Shown: positions 9,418 to 18,385, counted from the first letter of the stretch. The stretch is DNA of 64,000 bases from Paraburkholderia kururiensis (GCF_034424375.1 NZ_CP139965.1:5704001-5768000); one strand, 5' to 3'. Notes: generated from the sequence alone by a model not told the origin. Numbers and translations: made by a program.

Positions 9418-9981
9418 ATGAAGACCACGACACGCGCGCTGCCCGAAGGACTCACGCTGCGGCCGTTGAGCGAGACCGACGCGCCGCAGTTCCACGCCCT
9501 GCATGCCGACCCGACTGTGTTCCATCACGGCAGCATTCGCCTTGCCGTCGACACGGTGGAATCCACGCGCGAATGGATCGCGAAATTCGCGCCGCCCTCG
9601 GTCGCGATGGTCGCCGTGGTGGGCGAGACGCTCGTGGGCTGCGCCGAACTGTATGCCGGGCGGCTGCGCCGCGCGCACTCGGCGTCCCTCGGCATCAGCG
9701 TCCATCCCGCCTGGCACCGGCGCGGCATCGGCTCGCGTCTCATGGCGGAACTGCTCGATGTCGCCGACAACTGGCTGGGCCTGCGGCGCGTCGAACTCCA
9801 GCTTTATGCCGACAACGCGCCGGCGCTCGGCCTCTATCGGGCCCATGGTTTCGAGATCGAGGCGCGTCTTCGCGGCTATGTGCTGCGCGACGGCGTGCTC
9901 GTCGATACGCTGCTCATGGCGCGGCTGCGCGACGCCATGCCTTTCATGAACGCTGCCGCGCACGCGGCGAATATCGGATGA
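9418..9981 (+). CDS. GNAT-family N-acetyltransferase (first of a tandem pair)
   Basis: This 187-residue GNAT protein has the acetyl-CoA-binding motif A (SVHPAWHRRGIGSRLM, residues about 96-111) and motif B, LGLYRAHGFEIEARLRGYVLRDG. The LYRxxGF...GYxxRDG ending resembles the YhhY group, which acetylates free amino acids and related small molecules; that placement is from general resemblance only. It overlaps the next GNAT gene by ATGA, and the two are clearly paralogous. Cytosolic GNATs (RimL, the MccE C-terminal domain) inactivate processed microcin C, so in this context acetylation of an imported and cleaved compound is an attractive inference. Confidence 0.82.
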   Translation: MKTTTRALPEGLTLRPLSETDAPQFHALHADPTVFHHGSIRLAVDTVESTREWIAKFAPPSVAMVAVVGETLVGCAELYAGRLRRAHSASLGISVHPAWHRRGIGSRLMAELLDVADNWLGLRRVELQLYADNAPALGLYRAHGFEIEARLRGYVLRDGVLVDTLLMARLRDAMPFMNAAAHAANIG

Positions 9982-10604
9982 ACCAGCAGATGGAAAAACG
10001 CGAGGAAGAACTCGACACGCCCCTGCCGGGCACCGTGGACGCAGCGCACAGCGCACATGAGCCGGGCGCGATCGTCGTGCGCCGCACGGAACCCGCGGAC
10101 CTGGAAGCCCTCGCCGCACTCTTCAATCTGCCCGGCGTGCGGCGCGGTACGTTGGCCACGCCCTTTCTCGCCACACGAACGCTGGTCGAGCGCGAAGCGA
10201 AGCGCACGCACGGCAGCGTCCAGGCGATGAGCTTCTGCGCGACGCTCGACTCGCGCGTGATCGGCCACGTGGACGTCATCCCGCAGCCGCCGCGGCGCGC
10301 GCACTGCGCCGAAATCGGCATCGCCGTGCACGACGCTCATGCGGGCCGCGGCGTGGGCACCGCGCTGCTGGCCGCAGCCATTGCTTGCGCCGAGCAGTCG
10401 CTCGGGCTGCGCCGCCTCGAACTCAGGGTGTTCGTGGACAACGCCGCGGCCATCACGCTGTACCGCAAGTTCGGCTTCGTGGAAGAAGGGCGCTCGCGCG
10501 GCTATGCGATGCGCGACGGCGTGCTGGCCGACGCGCTGCACATGGCGCGCTACGTCGATGCGCCGCCGTTTGCTTCGGCAGTCGTTGCGCCTCGCGCAAA
10601 CTAA
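9978..10604 (+). CDS. GNAT-family N-acetyltransferase (second of the pair)
   Basis: This 208-residue protein begins with an extra, charged 30-residue N-terminus (MNQQMEKREEELDTPLPG) before the GNAT fold. Motif A is AVHDAHAGRGVGTALL, and motif B gives AITLYRKFGFVEEGRSRGYAMRDG. Its start overlaps the stop of the previous GNAT gene, so the two are co-translated. Sequence similarity to its neighbour is visible across the whole fold (matching LGLRRLELRVFVDN and LGLRRVELQLYADN), suggesting a local duplication followed by divergence in substrate binding. The RND permease gene starts 16 bp downstream. Confidence 0.82.
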   Translation: MNQQMEKREEELDTPLPGTVDAAHSAHEPGAIVVRRTEPADLEALAALFNLPGVRRGTLATPFLATRTLVEREAKRTHGSVQAMSFCATLDSRVIGHVDVIPQPPRRAHCAEIGIAVHDAHAGRGVGTALLAAAIACAEQSLGLRRLELRVFVDNAAAITLYRKFGFVEEGRSRGYAMRDGVLADALHMARYVDAPPFASAVVAPRAN

Positions 10605-10620
10605 GCAGGAGCCATTGCCT

Positions 10621-13600
10621 TTGCCGTCGTTCTTTATCGATCGTCCCGTCTTTGCCTGGATCGTCGCGCTCGCGTTCATCGTGGCGGGCGTGCTGGTGGT
10701 GCCGTTGTTGCCGGTCGCGCAGTACCCGCGGCTCGCGCCGCCGCGCATCGTGATCGGCGCGACGTACCCGGGCGCGTCGGCGGAGGTGATCGACAGCAAC
10801 GTGGCGAGCGTGATCGAAGAAGGGCTCGACGGCATCGATGGTCTGCTGCACTACGAGACCACGAGCGACGCGCTCGGCAACCTCGAAATCGACGTGACGT
10901 TCGCGCCGGGTTCGAACCCCGACATCGCGATGGTCAACGTGCAGAACCGGCTCAAGCAGGTGGAGCCGCGTCTGCCGCAGCAGGTGGCGCAGCAGGGCAT
11001 CGTGGTGGACAAGGCGGCCAACACGTTCCTCATGCTCGTCACGCTCACGTCGACGGACGGCACGCGCAATTCGGCCGAACTCGGCAACTACATGAGCCGC
11101 TACGTGCTGCGCGAACTGAAGCGCGCGCCCGGCGTGGGCTCGGCCGAGCTATGGGACTCCGACGAGGCCATGCGCATCTGGCTCGACCCCATGAAGCTGC
11201 GCGAATACGACCTGTCGCCCGCGGACGTGACGGCGGCCATCCGCGCGCAGAACGCGGCGGTGACCGCGGGCGCGATCGGCGATGCGCCCGCGGTGGCCGG
11301 GCAGACGCTGACCGCCTCGGTCGCCGTGAAGGGCCAGTTGCAGACGCCCGCGGACTTCGCGGCCATCGTGCTCAAGGCGCTGCCCGGCGGCGCGACCGTG
11401 CGCCTCGGCGACGTGGCGCGCGTCGAGATGGGGCGCGACAGCTACACGTTCTGGTCGCGTCTCGACGGACACCCGGCGGCCACGGTCGGCATCCAGCTCG
11501 CGCCCACGGGCAACGCGCTCGAAACGTCGAACGCGATTCGCGCGAAGCTCGCGCAGGTGTCGAAGACCTTGCCGCCCGGCGTGGCGGTGGCCATTCCGTT
11601 CGACACGGCGCACTTCGTGAAAATCGCCATCAGCGAAGTGCTCATCACGCTGACCGAAGCCGTGGTGCTGGTGTTCTGCGTGATGTGGCTCTTCCTGCGC
11701 GACCTGCGCTACACGCTCGTGCCCACGGTCGTGATTCCGGTCGCGTTGATGGGCGCGTTCCTCGCCATGTACGCGTTCGGCCTCTCGATCAACGTCTTCA
11801 CGCTGTTCGGGCTGGTGCTCGCCATCGGCATTCTGGTGGACGACGCCATCGTGGTGGTGGAGAACATCGACCGCATCATGCACGAGGAAGGGCTGCCGCC
11901 GCGCGAGGCCACACGGCGCGCGATGGCGCAGATCGGCGGCGCGATCGTCGGCGTGACGGCCGTGCTCACGGCGGTGTTCGTGCCGATGGCGTTCTTTCCC
12001 GGCAGCGTGGGCGGCATCTATCGGCAGTTCGCGATTGCGATGATCGCGGCCATTCTCGTGTCGGCGTTCATGGCGCTGTCGCTCACGCCCGCGTTGTGCG
12101 CGAATCTGCTGAAGGCGCCTGCACCGCGCGAAGCCGGCGCCCGCGAAACTGGCATCACGGCGCGCTTTGCCGCGGGCGTGGAGCGCGCCTCGGGCCGCTA
12201 CCGCTGGCTCGTCGTGAAGCTGCTGCGGCGCGCGGGCCCCGTCTTTGCGGTGCAGGTGGCGCTCGCCGTGGTGTGCGCGCTGCTTTATACGCGCATGCCG
12301 GGTGGCTTCCTGCCCACCGAAGACAGCGGCCAGTTGCAGGTCATGGTGCAGATGCCCGAAGGCGCGACGCAGGCGCGCACGCTCGCCACGCTCGAACGCG
12401 TGGAGGCGGTGTTGCGCCGCGAGCGCGCCGTGGGCCACGTCACGACCGTGGTCGGCTGGAGCTATCAGGGCAGCGGCCAGAACGTGGGCATGGCCTTCGT
12501 GGAACTCACGGACTGGGCGAAGCGCAGCGTCGATGCGCAGACGCTGCGCGACACGCTCAACAAAACCTTCGCGACGTTCCCCGAAGGCAGCGTGGTGGCG
12601 CAACTGCCGCCTTCCGTGCCGGGGCTCGGCCACGCCGAGGGCTTCTCGTTCCATCTGGAAGACCGCGGCGGCGTGGGCATGGAAGCGCTCGAGGCGGGCC
12701 GCGAGCGTCTGCTCGACATGGCGCGCCACGACCCCGTGCTCGCCGACGTCCATTCCGACACGCTGCCCGACGCCTCGCGCATCGTGCTCGAAATCGACCG
12801 CGCGAAAGCCTATGCGATGGGCGTGCCGTTCGACGCCATCGCCGACGTGCTGGGCAACACGTTCGGCATGACCTACATCGACGACTTTCCTGCCAACGGC
12901 CGCATGCAGCGCGTGATGGTGGGCGCGCAGGCGTCGGCGCGCATGCGCGACCAGGACCTGTTGAGCCTTTCCGTGCGCAATGCGTCGGGGCAGATGGTGC
13001 CGTTCTCGGCGTTCGCGGCGCTGCACTGGACCCGCGGCCCCACCATGCTCACGCGCTACAACGGCTACCCCGAACTCGACGTGTCCGGCCATGCGGCGCC
13101 CGGCTACAGCTCGGGCGCGGCGATGGCCGAGATGGAACGCCTCGCGGCCACGCTGCCCACCGGCATTGCGTGGGACTGGGCCGAAGCGGCGCAGGCCGAA
13201 ACCGAGGCCGCGCGGCAGACGCCGCTTTTGATCGGCCTGTCGCTCGTCGCGGTGTTCATGGCGCTCGCGGCGCTCTATGAAAGCTGGACCGTGCCGCTCG
13301 CGGTGCTGATGGTCGTGCCGCTCGGCGTGACGGGCGCGATCTGCGCGATGCTCGTGCGCGGGCTGCCCGACGACGTCTACTTCAAGATCGGCATGGTCAC
13401 GGTGATCGGGCTCTCGGGCAAGAACGCCATCCTGATCGTGCAGTTCGCGCGCGAACTCTGCGCGCGCGGCGTGCCGCTGGGCCGCGCCATCGTCGATGCC
13501 TGCGCGATGCGCTTCCGGCCCATCCTGATGACCTCGGCGGCGTTCCTGCTCGGCGTGGTGCCGCTCGTCATTTCGAGCGGCGCGGGCGCGGAGAGCCGGC

Positions 13601-13899
13601 ACTCCATCGGCACGGGCGTGTTCGGCGGCATCATCGGCGCGACGCTGCTCGGTCTCGTGTTCACGCCCGTGGCGTTCTGCGTGGTGATGCAGATGACGCG
13701 GATGAGGAGCGCACGCCGCGCGCGCCGTGCGGGCCGTGCCGTTGCACGTGCGCAAAGCGTGGCGCGTCGCGCCGGTTATGCCGAGGCAGCAACCGGGCCG
13801 CATGCCGAGTCGCGGGATGCGTCGAGAAGCGGAACGAGAGAAGGGACGAGAAGCGGAACGAGAGGCGCCCTGCGCGACGGCGAGGCCGAGCCTTCGTAA
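10621..13899 (+). CDS. RND (HAE1-type) multidrug efflux permease, solitary
   Basis: This 1092-residue inner-membrane proton-drug antiporter is of the AcrB/MexB type. It starts with the family N-terminus (SFFIDRPVFAWIVALAF). The proton-relay residues are D407 and D408 in TM4 (LVDDAIVVVEN) and K934 in TM10 (GLSGKNAILIVQFA). The TTG at 10621 is chosen because AGGAG (10607-10611) is 9 bases upstream; TTG 10615 is too close. No membrane-fusion or outer-membrane partner gene adjoins it, so it must use partners encoded elsewhere. The C-terminus carries an unusual tail of about 65 residues rich in Arg, Ala, Gly and Ser that is absent from AcrB. It is probably on the same transcript as the GNAT genes. 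Confidence 0.88.
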   Translation: MPSFFIDRPVFAWIVALAFIVAGVLVVPLLPVAQYPRLAPPRIVIGATYPGASAEVIDSNVASVIEEGLDGIDGLLHYETTSDALGNLEIDVTFAPGSNPDIAMVNVQNRLKQVEPRLPQQVAQQGIVVDKAANTFLMLVTLTSTDGTRNSAELGNYMSRYVLRELKRAPGVGSAELWDSDEAMRIWLDPMKLREYDLSPADVTAAIRAQNAAVTAGAIGDAPAVAGQTLTASVAVKGQLQTPADFAAIVLKALPGGATVRLGDVARVEMGRDSYTFWSRLDGHPAATVGIQLAPTGNALETSNAIRAKLAQVSKTLPPGVAVAIPFDTAHFVKIAISEVLITLTEAVVLVFCVMWLFLRDLRYTLVPTVVIPVALMGAFLAMYAFGLSINVFTLFGLVLAIGILVDDAIVVVENIDRIMHEEGLPPREATRRAMAQIGGAIVGVTAVLTAVFVPMAFFPGSVGGIYRQFAIAMIAAILVSAFMALSLTPALCANLLKAPAPREAGARETGITARFAAGVERASGRYRWLVVKLLRRAGPVFAVQVALAVVCALLYTRMPGGFLPTEDSGQLQVMVQMPEGATQARTLATLERVEAVLRRERAVGHVTTVVGWSYQGSGQNVGMAFVELTDWAKRSVDAQTLRDTLNKTFATFPEGSVVAQLPPSVPGLGHAEGFSFHLEDRGGVGMEALEAGRERLLDMARHDPVLADVHSDTLPDASRIVLEIDRAKAYAMGVPFDAIADVLGNTFGMTYIDDFPANGRMQRVMVGAQASARMRDQDLLSLSVRNASGQMVPFSAFAALHWTRGPTMLTRYNGYPELDVSGHAAPGYSSGAAMAEMERLAATLPTGIAWDWAEAAQAETEAARQTPLLIGLSLVAVFMALAALYESWTVPLAVLMVVPLGVTGAICAMLVRGLPDDVYFKIGMVTVIGLSGKNAILIVQFARELCARGVPLGRAIVDACAMRFRPILMTSAAFLLGVVPLVISSGAGAESRHSIGTGVFGGIIGATLLGLVFTPVAFCVVMQMTRMRSARRARRAGRAVARAQSVARRAGYAEAATGPHAESRDASRSGTREGTRSGTRGALRDGEAEPS
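13823..13864 (+). repeat. 18-bp direct repeat in the tail of the RND gene
   Basis: CGAGAAGCGGAACGAGAG occurs at 13823-13840 and again at 13847-13864, in frame, 24 bp apart. It encodes the repeated RSGTRE/RSGTRG in the Arg-rich C-terminal tail. This looks like slippage expansion. Confidence 0.8.
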
Positions 13900-14269
13900 A
13901 TCACGCCGCACTAGCCGGGCGGACGCGAACCCCGGCGCGAACCCCGACCGGCCTGCACGTTACATTTCAATAACGGCCGCGCGCCGCGCTTATTGCATAA
14001 TGCGCGAGGGCGCGGCGGCGCCCGTTGCGGGGTGGCTTCGTTGTCGGGTTGCCCGCTGGCGGGTCCGCTTCCTCGCGCATCCGGCGCCGCGCCGGTTTCC
14101 TTCCACACGTACTGCAAGCACTTCCCGTTCTACCGCCATGCCGTTCAGCCCAGCCTGCCGTGCGCCGTTCGCCGCCGTGCGTTTTCATCACGCGATTTTT
14201 TCAGTGCAGGCGTGGGCCCGGCCGGCACAAGCGGCGTCGGCAGCCCCGGCCGGGTGGGCGGACTGAACC
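13900..14269. other. Long intergenic leader before the DMT gene
   Basis: These 370 bp have no convincing gene. An AT-richer patch around 13965-14000 (CATTTCAATAAC, TTGCATAATGC) may hold the promoter of the downstream transporter, which would give a leader of over 250 nt. I could not identify a riboswitch or a terminator in it. Confidence 0.4.
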
Positions 14270-15208
14270 ATGTCTTTTCGCCTGCCCACGCGCTTACCCA
14301 CCGGTTTTTCCCCGCGCTTCGCACTGCGCCTGCCCGCCACGCGCGGCGGACGTGTCGCGCTCGCGCTGATGGTCGTCTACATCGTCTGGGGCTCGACGTA
14401 TCTGGCCGTGCACGTCGCGCTCGGCTCGTTCCCGCCGTTGCTGATGTCGGGGCTGCGCAATCTGTTCGCGGGCATCGGCCTCTTCGTGTTCGCGATGCGG
14501 CGCAACCCCGTGCTGCCCGATCTCGTCGAGGTCCGCAACGCCGGGATGGTGGGCACCATGCTGGTCGGATTTTCGAGCGGCATGCTGGCTTTCGGCATGC
14601 GCACCGTGGGCACCGGCACGGCGGCCGTGATGGTGGCGACCGTGCCGCTCTTCGCCACGGTCATCGCCGCCATCGCGGGCCGGCCCATCGCGAAGGGCGA
14701 ATGGATTGCCGTGGGGCTCGGCCTGGTGGGCATCGCGATCCTGAGCAGCGGCAGCGAGACCACGGGCACCGCGGGCGGCAGCCTCGCGATTCTGTGCGGC
14801 GCGCTCTTCTGGGCCGGCGGCGCGCATCTGGCAAGCCGCCTGCGGCTGCCGTCGGACCTCTTTCTCTCCACCGCGTTGCAGATCGGCCTGGGCGGCGCGA
14901 TGTCCACGACCGTCGCGCTCGTCACGGGCGAGCGGATGCTGGAGATCCACTTCCTCCCGATCCTCGCGTTCGTCTACCTCATGCTGATCGGCACGATGGC
15001 CGCTTACGTCGCCTACGGTTACCTGATCCGCCACACGAGCCCCATCGTGGCGAGCAGTTGCATGTACGTGAACCCGATCGTGGCGGTGGCGCTGGGCGCG
15101 CTGCTGCTGGGCGAACCGGTGACGCGGTCCACCATCGTCGCGACGGTGGTGATTCTCGTGAGCGTGGGCATGTCGTTCGTGTTCGACCGCAAGCGGGCGC
15201 AGCAGTAG
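14270..15208 (+). CDS. DMT-superfamily (EamA) exporter
   Basis: This 312-residue membrane protein has two EamA repeats and about ten spans. The first repeat begins ALALMVVYIVWGSTYLAVHVAL, with the EamA hallmark 'WGs.y', and the second begins GSLAILCGALFWAGGAHLASR. The phrase RHTSPIVASSCMYVNPIVAVALGALLLGEP is the typical EamA C-terminal half. The arrangement is closest to YedA-type metabolite or drug exporters, and the substrate is unknown. A Pro/Arg-rich stretch of about 25 residues precedes the first span; GGCGGA stands just upstream of the chosen ATG. It is transcribed toward the oppositely oriented fadH gene. Confidence 0.82.
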   Translation: MSFRLPTRLPTGFSPRFALRLPATRGGRVALALMVVYIVWGSTYLAVHVALGSFPPLLMSGLRNLFAGIGLFVFAMRRNPVLPDLVEVRNAGMVGTMLVGFSSGMLAFGMRTVGTGTAAVMVATVPLFATVIAAIAGRPIAKGEWIAVGLGLVGIAILSSGSETTGTAGGSLAILCGALFWAGGAHLASRLRLPSDLFLSTALQIGLGGAMSTTVALVTGERMLEIHFLPILAFVYLMLIGTMAAYVAYGYLIRHTSPIVASSCMYVNPIVAVALGALLLGEPVTRSTIVATVVILVSVGMSFVFDRKRAQQ

Positions 15209-15316
15209 CCGGTTGTTGCGGGGCGTGATCCGCTTACGGCTTGCGACCCGTCGCAGGTCACGAACAGCGGTTGAACAACAGGCGACAGGGGCGCGACGCG
15301 CGACGAGCAAGGCCCT

Positions 15317-17383
15317 TTAGAGCCGCGCCGCCAGTTCCGCGCCTTCGCGAATCGCGCGCTTCGCATCGAGTTCCGCAGCGAGCGCCGCGCCGCCGATCAG
15401 GTGATAGCGCGTGCGGCCTTCGGCAACCGGAGCGCGTTGGTTGCCCTGATGGCCTTGAGCAGCCGGGTAAAGCTCGCGCAGCGGCTCCTGGCCCGCGCAG
15501 ATCACGACCGTGTCCACCTCGAGCCACTGCTCCTCGCCGCCGCGCGCAATCTTGAGCCCTTGCGCGCCGATCTCGAGATACGCGACCCCGCCCAGCATCT
15601 GCACGCCGTTGCGCGCGAGCACCGCGCGGTGCACCCAGCCGGAGGTCTTGCCCAGGCCCGCGCCGGGCTTGCCGGTCTTGCGCTGGAGCAGCCACAGTTC
15701 GCGCGGCGGGTCGGCGGGGCGCGGCGGCTTGAGTCCGCCGCGTTCGCGCACCTCGGCGTCCACGCCCCATTCCTCGAACCAGTCGTCGCGCGGCTGTGGC
15801 AACGGCTCGTCCGCGCGATGCAGCAGGAACGCGGCCACGTCGAAGCCAATGCCGCCCGCGCCGATCAACGCGGCACGGCGCCCCACGGGCGCACCGTTCA
15901 GCACGTCGAGGTAGGAGAGCACGTTGGGCGCGTCGATGCCCGGAATCTGCGGACGGCGCGGCACGATGCCGGTCGCGACGATCACGTCGTCGAAGCCCGC
16001 GGCGGCCAGCGTCGGCGCATCCACGCGCGTGCCGAGCCGCACTTCCACGCCATGAAGCGCCAGCTGGCTTTCGAAATAGCGGATCGTTTCCCTGAACTCC
16101 TCCTTGCCCGGAATGCGCATGGCCAGGTTGAACTGCCCGCCGATCATGGGCTGCGCCTCGAACAGCGTCACCCGATGGCCGCGCAACGCCGCCACCGTGG
16201 CCGCCGACAAACCCGCCGGCCCGGCGCCCACCACGGCTACCGCGCGCTTGCGCTCGCCCGGCGCCAGCGGACGGTAGACGAGTTCGGTCTCACGCCCCGC
16301 GCGCGGATTCACGAGGCAGGTGGCGCGTTCGTTGCGGAACGTGTGATCGAGGCACGCCTGATTGCAGGCGATGCAGGTGTTGATCTCGGCGGCGCGGTTC
16401 GCGGCGGCTTTGGCCACGAACTCCGGGTCGGCCAGCAGCGGACGCGCGAGCGAGACGAGGTCGCCCATGCCGTCTGCGATCAGTTGCTCGGCAAGCTCCG
16501 GCGTGTTGATGCGGTTCGACACCACCACGGGCACGTCGACCGCCGCCTTGAGCCTCGCCGCAAGCGGCGCGAACGCCGCGCGCGGCACCGAGGTCACGAT
16601 GGTGGGCACACGGGCCTCGTGCCAGCCGATGCCGGTATTGAAGAGCGTGACGCCCGCGGCTTCCAGCGCCTTCGCCACCTGAACCGTTTCGTCCCAGGTG
16701 TTGCCGCCGTCCACGAGATCGAGCACGGAAAGCCGGTACATCACGATGAAGCGCGGCCCGCACGCGGCGCGCACGGCGGCCACGATCTCGCAGGCAAGAC
16801 GCATGCGGTTTTCGATGCTGCCGCCGTAATGGTCGGTGCGTCGGTTCGTACGCGGACAGAGAAACTGGTTCAGCAGATAGCCCTCGCTGCCCATGATCTC
16901 CACGCCGTCGTAGCCGGCGCGCTGCGCGAGCCGGGCGCAGCGCGCGTAGGCGCGCACGGTGCGCGCGATGCCGGCAACACTCAGTGCGCGCGGCTTGAAC
17001 GGCGAGATGGGCGACTTCACGGCCGAGGCCGACACGACGAGCGGCTGATAGCCGTAGCGGCCCGCGTGAAGAATCTGCAGCGCGATCTTGCCGCCTTCCT
17101 CGTGGACCGCGCGCGTGAGTTGCCGATGGTTGTGCAGATCGAGCGCGGAATTGAGCGTGCCGCCGAACGGCAGCAGCCAGCCTTCGCGATTGGGCGAGAT
17201 GCCGCCCGTCACGATGAGCCCCACGCCGCCGCGCGCACGTTCGCGAAAGTATGCCGCCAGTTTCGGGTAGTGCCAGAAGCGATCTTCCATGCCGGTATGC
17301 ATGGAGCCCATCACCACGCGGTTTCTGAGCGTGGTGAAGCCAAGGTCGAGTTCGCTGAGCAGATGCGGATAGGGCGAGGGCAT
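15317..17383 (-). CDS. fadH: 2,4-dienoyl-CoA reductase (NADPH), FadH-type
   Basis: This iron-sulfur flavoprotein of about 688 residues reduces 2,4-dienoyl-CoA during beta-oxidation of unsaturated fatty acids. The N-terminal half is an Old-Yellow-Enzyme TIM barrel with HAGRYGYQP, the catalytic Tyr in MGSEGYLLNQFL and the active-site His in GIGWHEARVPT. The 4Fe-4S ligands follow in CIACNQACLDHTF plus a Cys 11 residues on. The C-terminal half has an FAD site (VGAGPAGLSAA) and an NADP site (GAGGIGFDVAAFL). Length and motif order match E. coli FadH (about 672 residues). Start 17383 (MPSPYPHLL) aligns best with that family; a Met five residues upstream at 17398 is the alternative. Confidence 0.9.
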   Translation of the reverse strand: MPSPYPHLLSELDLGFTTLRNRVVMGSMHTGMEDRFWHYPKLAAYFRERARGGVGLIVTGGISPNREGWLLPFGGTLNSALDLHNHRQLTRAVHEEGGKIALQILHAGRYGYQPLVVSASAVKSPISPFKPRALSVAGIARTVRAYARCARLAQRAGYDGVEIMGSEGYLLNQFLCPRTNRRTDHYGGSIENRMRLACEIVAAVRAACGPRFIVMYRLSVLDLVDGGNTWDETVQVAKALEAAGVTLFNTGIGWHEARVPTIVTSVPRAAFAPLAARLKAAVDVPVVVSNRINTPELAEQLIADGMGDLVSLARPLLADPEFVAKAAANRAAEINTCIACNQACLDHTFRNERATCLVNPRAGRETELVYRPLAPGERKRAVAVVGAGPAGLSAATVAALRGHRVTLFEAQPMIGGQFNLAMRIPGKEEFRETIRYFESQLALHGVEVRLGTRVDAPTLAAAGFDDVIVATGIVPRRPQIPGIDAPNVLSYLDVLNGAPVGRRAALIGAGGIGFDVAAFLLHRADEPLPQPRDDWFEEWGVDAEVRERGGLKPPRPADPPRELWLLQRKTGKPGAGLGKTSGWVHRAVLARNGVQMLGGVAYLEIGAQGLKIARGGEEQWLEVDTVVICAGQEPLRELYPAAQGHQGNQRAPVAEGRTRYHLIGGAALAAELDAKRAIREGAELAARL

Positions 17384-17399
17384 GCGGGTCACGCGCAAA

Positions 17400-17681
17400 G
17401 AGGAGGACGCGCATGACGATACACGCCGCCGGGGAAGGCGCCGTCGAAGGAAGGTTCTAACGGAAGGAGGTGCGGGGACTCGTCAGGCCGGGGACGGCAG
17501 CCGGCAGCGAGCCGGCCGCCTCGATTGGCCATGAGCTCCGACGAAGCGTTGAAATGCAGCGTTTCGGGCCCGCGAGCGGACCCACGAGCGGGGAATACGC
17601 CGACCGCAAACGGCGCAGCAAGCCCGCCGCCATAGAAGCGTGCAAGCGCGGCGAGGCCCGCTGCGGCCCGCGGCCGTGCTG
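17400..17681. other. Intergenic stretch with no recognised gene
   Basis: About 280 bp lie between the fadH start and the entericidin-type gene. Short open frames exist on both strands but none has a ribosome-binding site or family resemblance. The fadH promoter must lie in its left part. Confidence 0.4.
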
Positions 17682-17819
17682 CTACTCGTGCTGTTCGGCC
17701 GAATTGGTAATGGCGTGCCCGCCCTTGGAGATGTCCTGTCCGGCGCCCGCCACGGTATTGCAGGCGGCGAGTGCCGTCGAGCAGGCGAGTACGAGCCAGG
17801 CGATGAGTCGAGTCGTCAT
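17682..17819 (-). CDS. Entericidin A/B-type small lipoprotein
   Basis: This is a 45-residue gene easily missed by size filters. It has a basic start (MTTRLIAWL), a hydrophobic core and a lipobox LAAC with the lipidated Cys at residue 20. The mature part begins CNTVAGAGQDISKGGHAI and ends TNSAEQHE. The 'CNTVxGxGxDIxxGG' pattern is the signature of the entericidin EcnA/EcnB family. A strong ribosome-binding site (AGGGAG) lies 9 bases before the ATG. In enterobacteria these paired antidote/toxin lipoproteins are under RpoS control and affect lysis in stationary phase. Only one copy is present here, and in Burkholderiaceae such single copies are usually just annotated as entericidin. Confidence 0.85.
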   Translation of the reverse strand: MTTRLIAWLVLACSTALAACNTVAGAGQDISKGGHAITNSAEQHE

Positions 17820-18179
17820 ACCGGTTTTCTCCCTTTCTGTTTGAAACCTTCAGCGCATTCGCAAGTGGCGTGCCCGCATGGGCACACCAACGGGCGCCGC
17901 AACGCAGCAGCGTGCCGGGAACGGCGGTTGCTCACCTGGCTTCGGTGTCCGCGACGTCCGCGCCTGCGTTTTCGTTCAGCGCAAACGCAGGCGCGGAAAG
18001 ACCGGACACCGGAAAAGCAAACGGCCGAAGAGAATTTCAACGCGACATCACTGCGTGCATGGACGCGTGGATGTGGTGGCGCGCGGTACCTCGCGACGAG
18101 GCAACAACAAAGCGACAACGAGCGACCCGCCCGCCACAGCAAGCCGCCGACGCGCGCAGCCAACCGGAGGAAAAAGGTC
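17820..18179. other. Intergenic stretch, divergent between two small genes
   Basis: These 360 bp separate the leftward lipoprotein gene from the rightward DUF1328 gene. Both promoters must lie here. I see no additional gene with a ribosome-binding site. A GC-rich run with GCGTTTTCGTTCAGCGCAAA near 17965 is the only near-symmetric element and I assign it no role. Confidence 0.4.
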
Positions 18180-18341
18180 ATGCTTCATTACGCCATCGTG
18201 TTTTTCGTGATCGCCATCATCGCCGCCGTATTCGGCTTTACCGGCATCGCGGCCGGCGCGGCGGAGATCGCGAAGATACTTTTTTACATCTTCCTTGTCG
18301 TCTTTGTCGTCACGCTGCTGCTGGGCGTGATCAGGCATTGA
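18180..18341 (+). CDS. DUF1328 (YtjA-type) small membrane protein
   Basis: This 53-residue protein consists almost entirely of two hydrophobic helices. The first half reads LHYAIVFFVIAIIAAVFGFTG, shown here in shortened form as HYAIVFF...AAVFGFTGIA. The second half is AEIAKILFYIFLVVFVVTLL, with a short basic tail ending in RH. This matches the DUF1328/YtjA family, whose function is unknown. GGAGG at 18166-18170 sits 9 bases before the ATG. It lies 44 bp ahead of a ferritin-like gene on the same strand, and together with the entericidin gene gives the locus a general-stress character. Confidence 0.85.
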   Translation: MLHYAIVFFVIAIIAAVFGFTGIAAGAAEIAKILFYIFLVVFVVTLLLGVIRH

Positions 18342-18385
18342 AGGCGGCAACCCACTCACCCCAACCGTAACGAGGAGCGGCCAGA

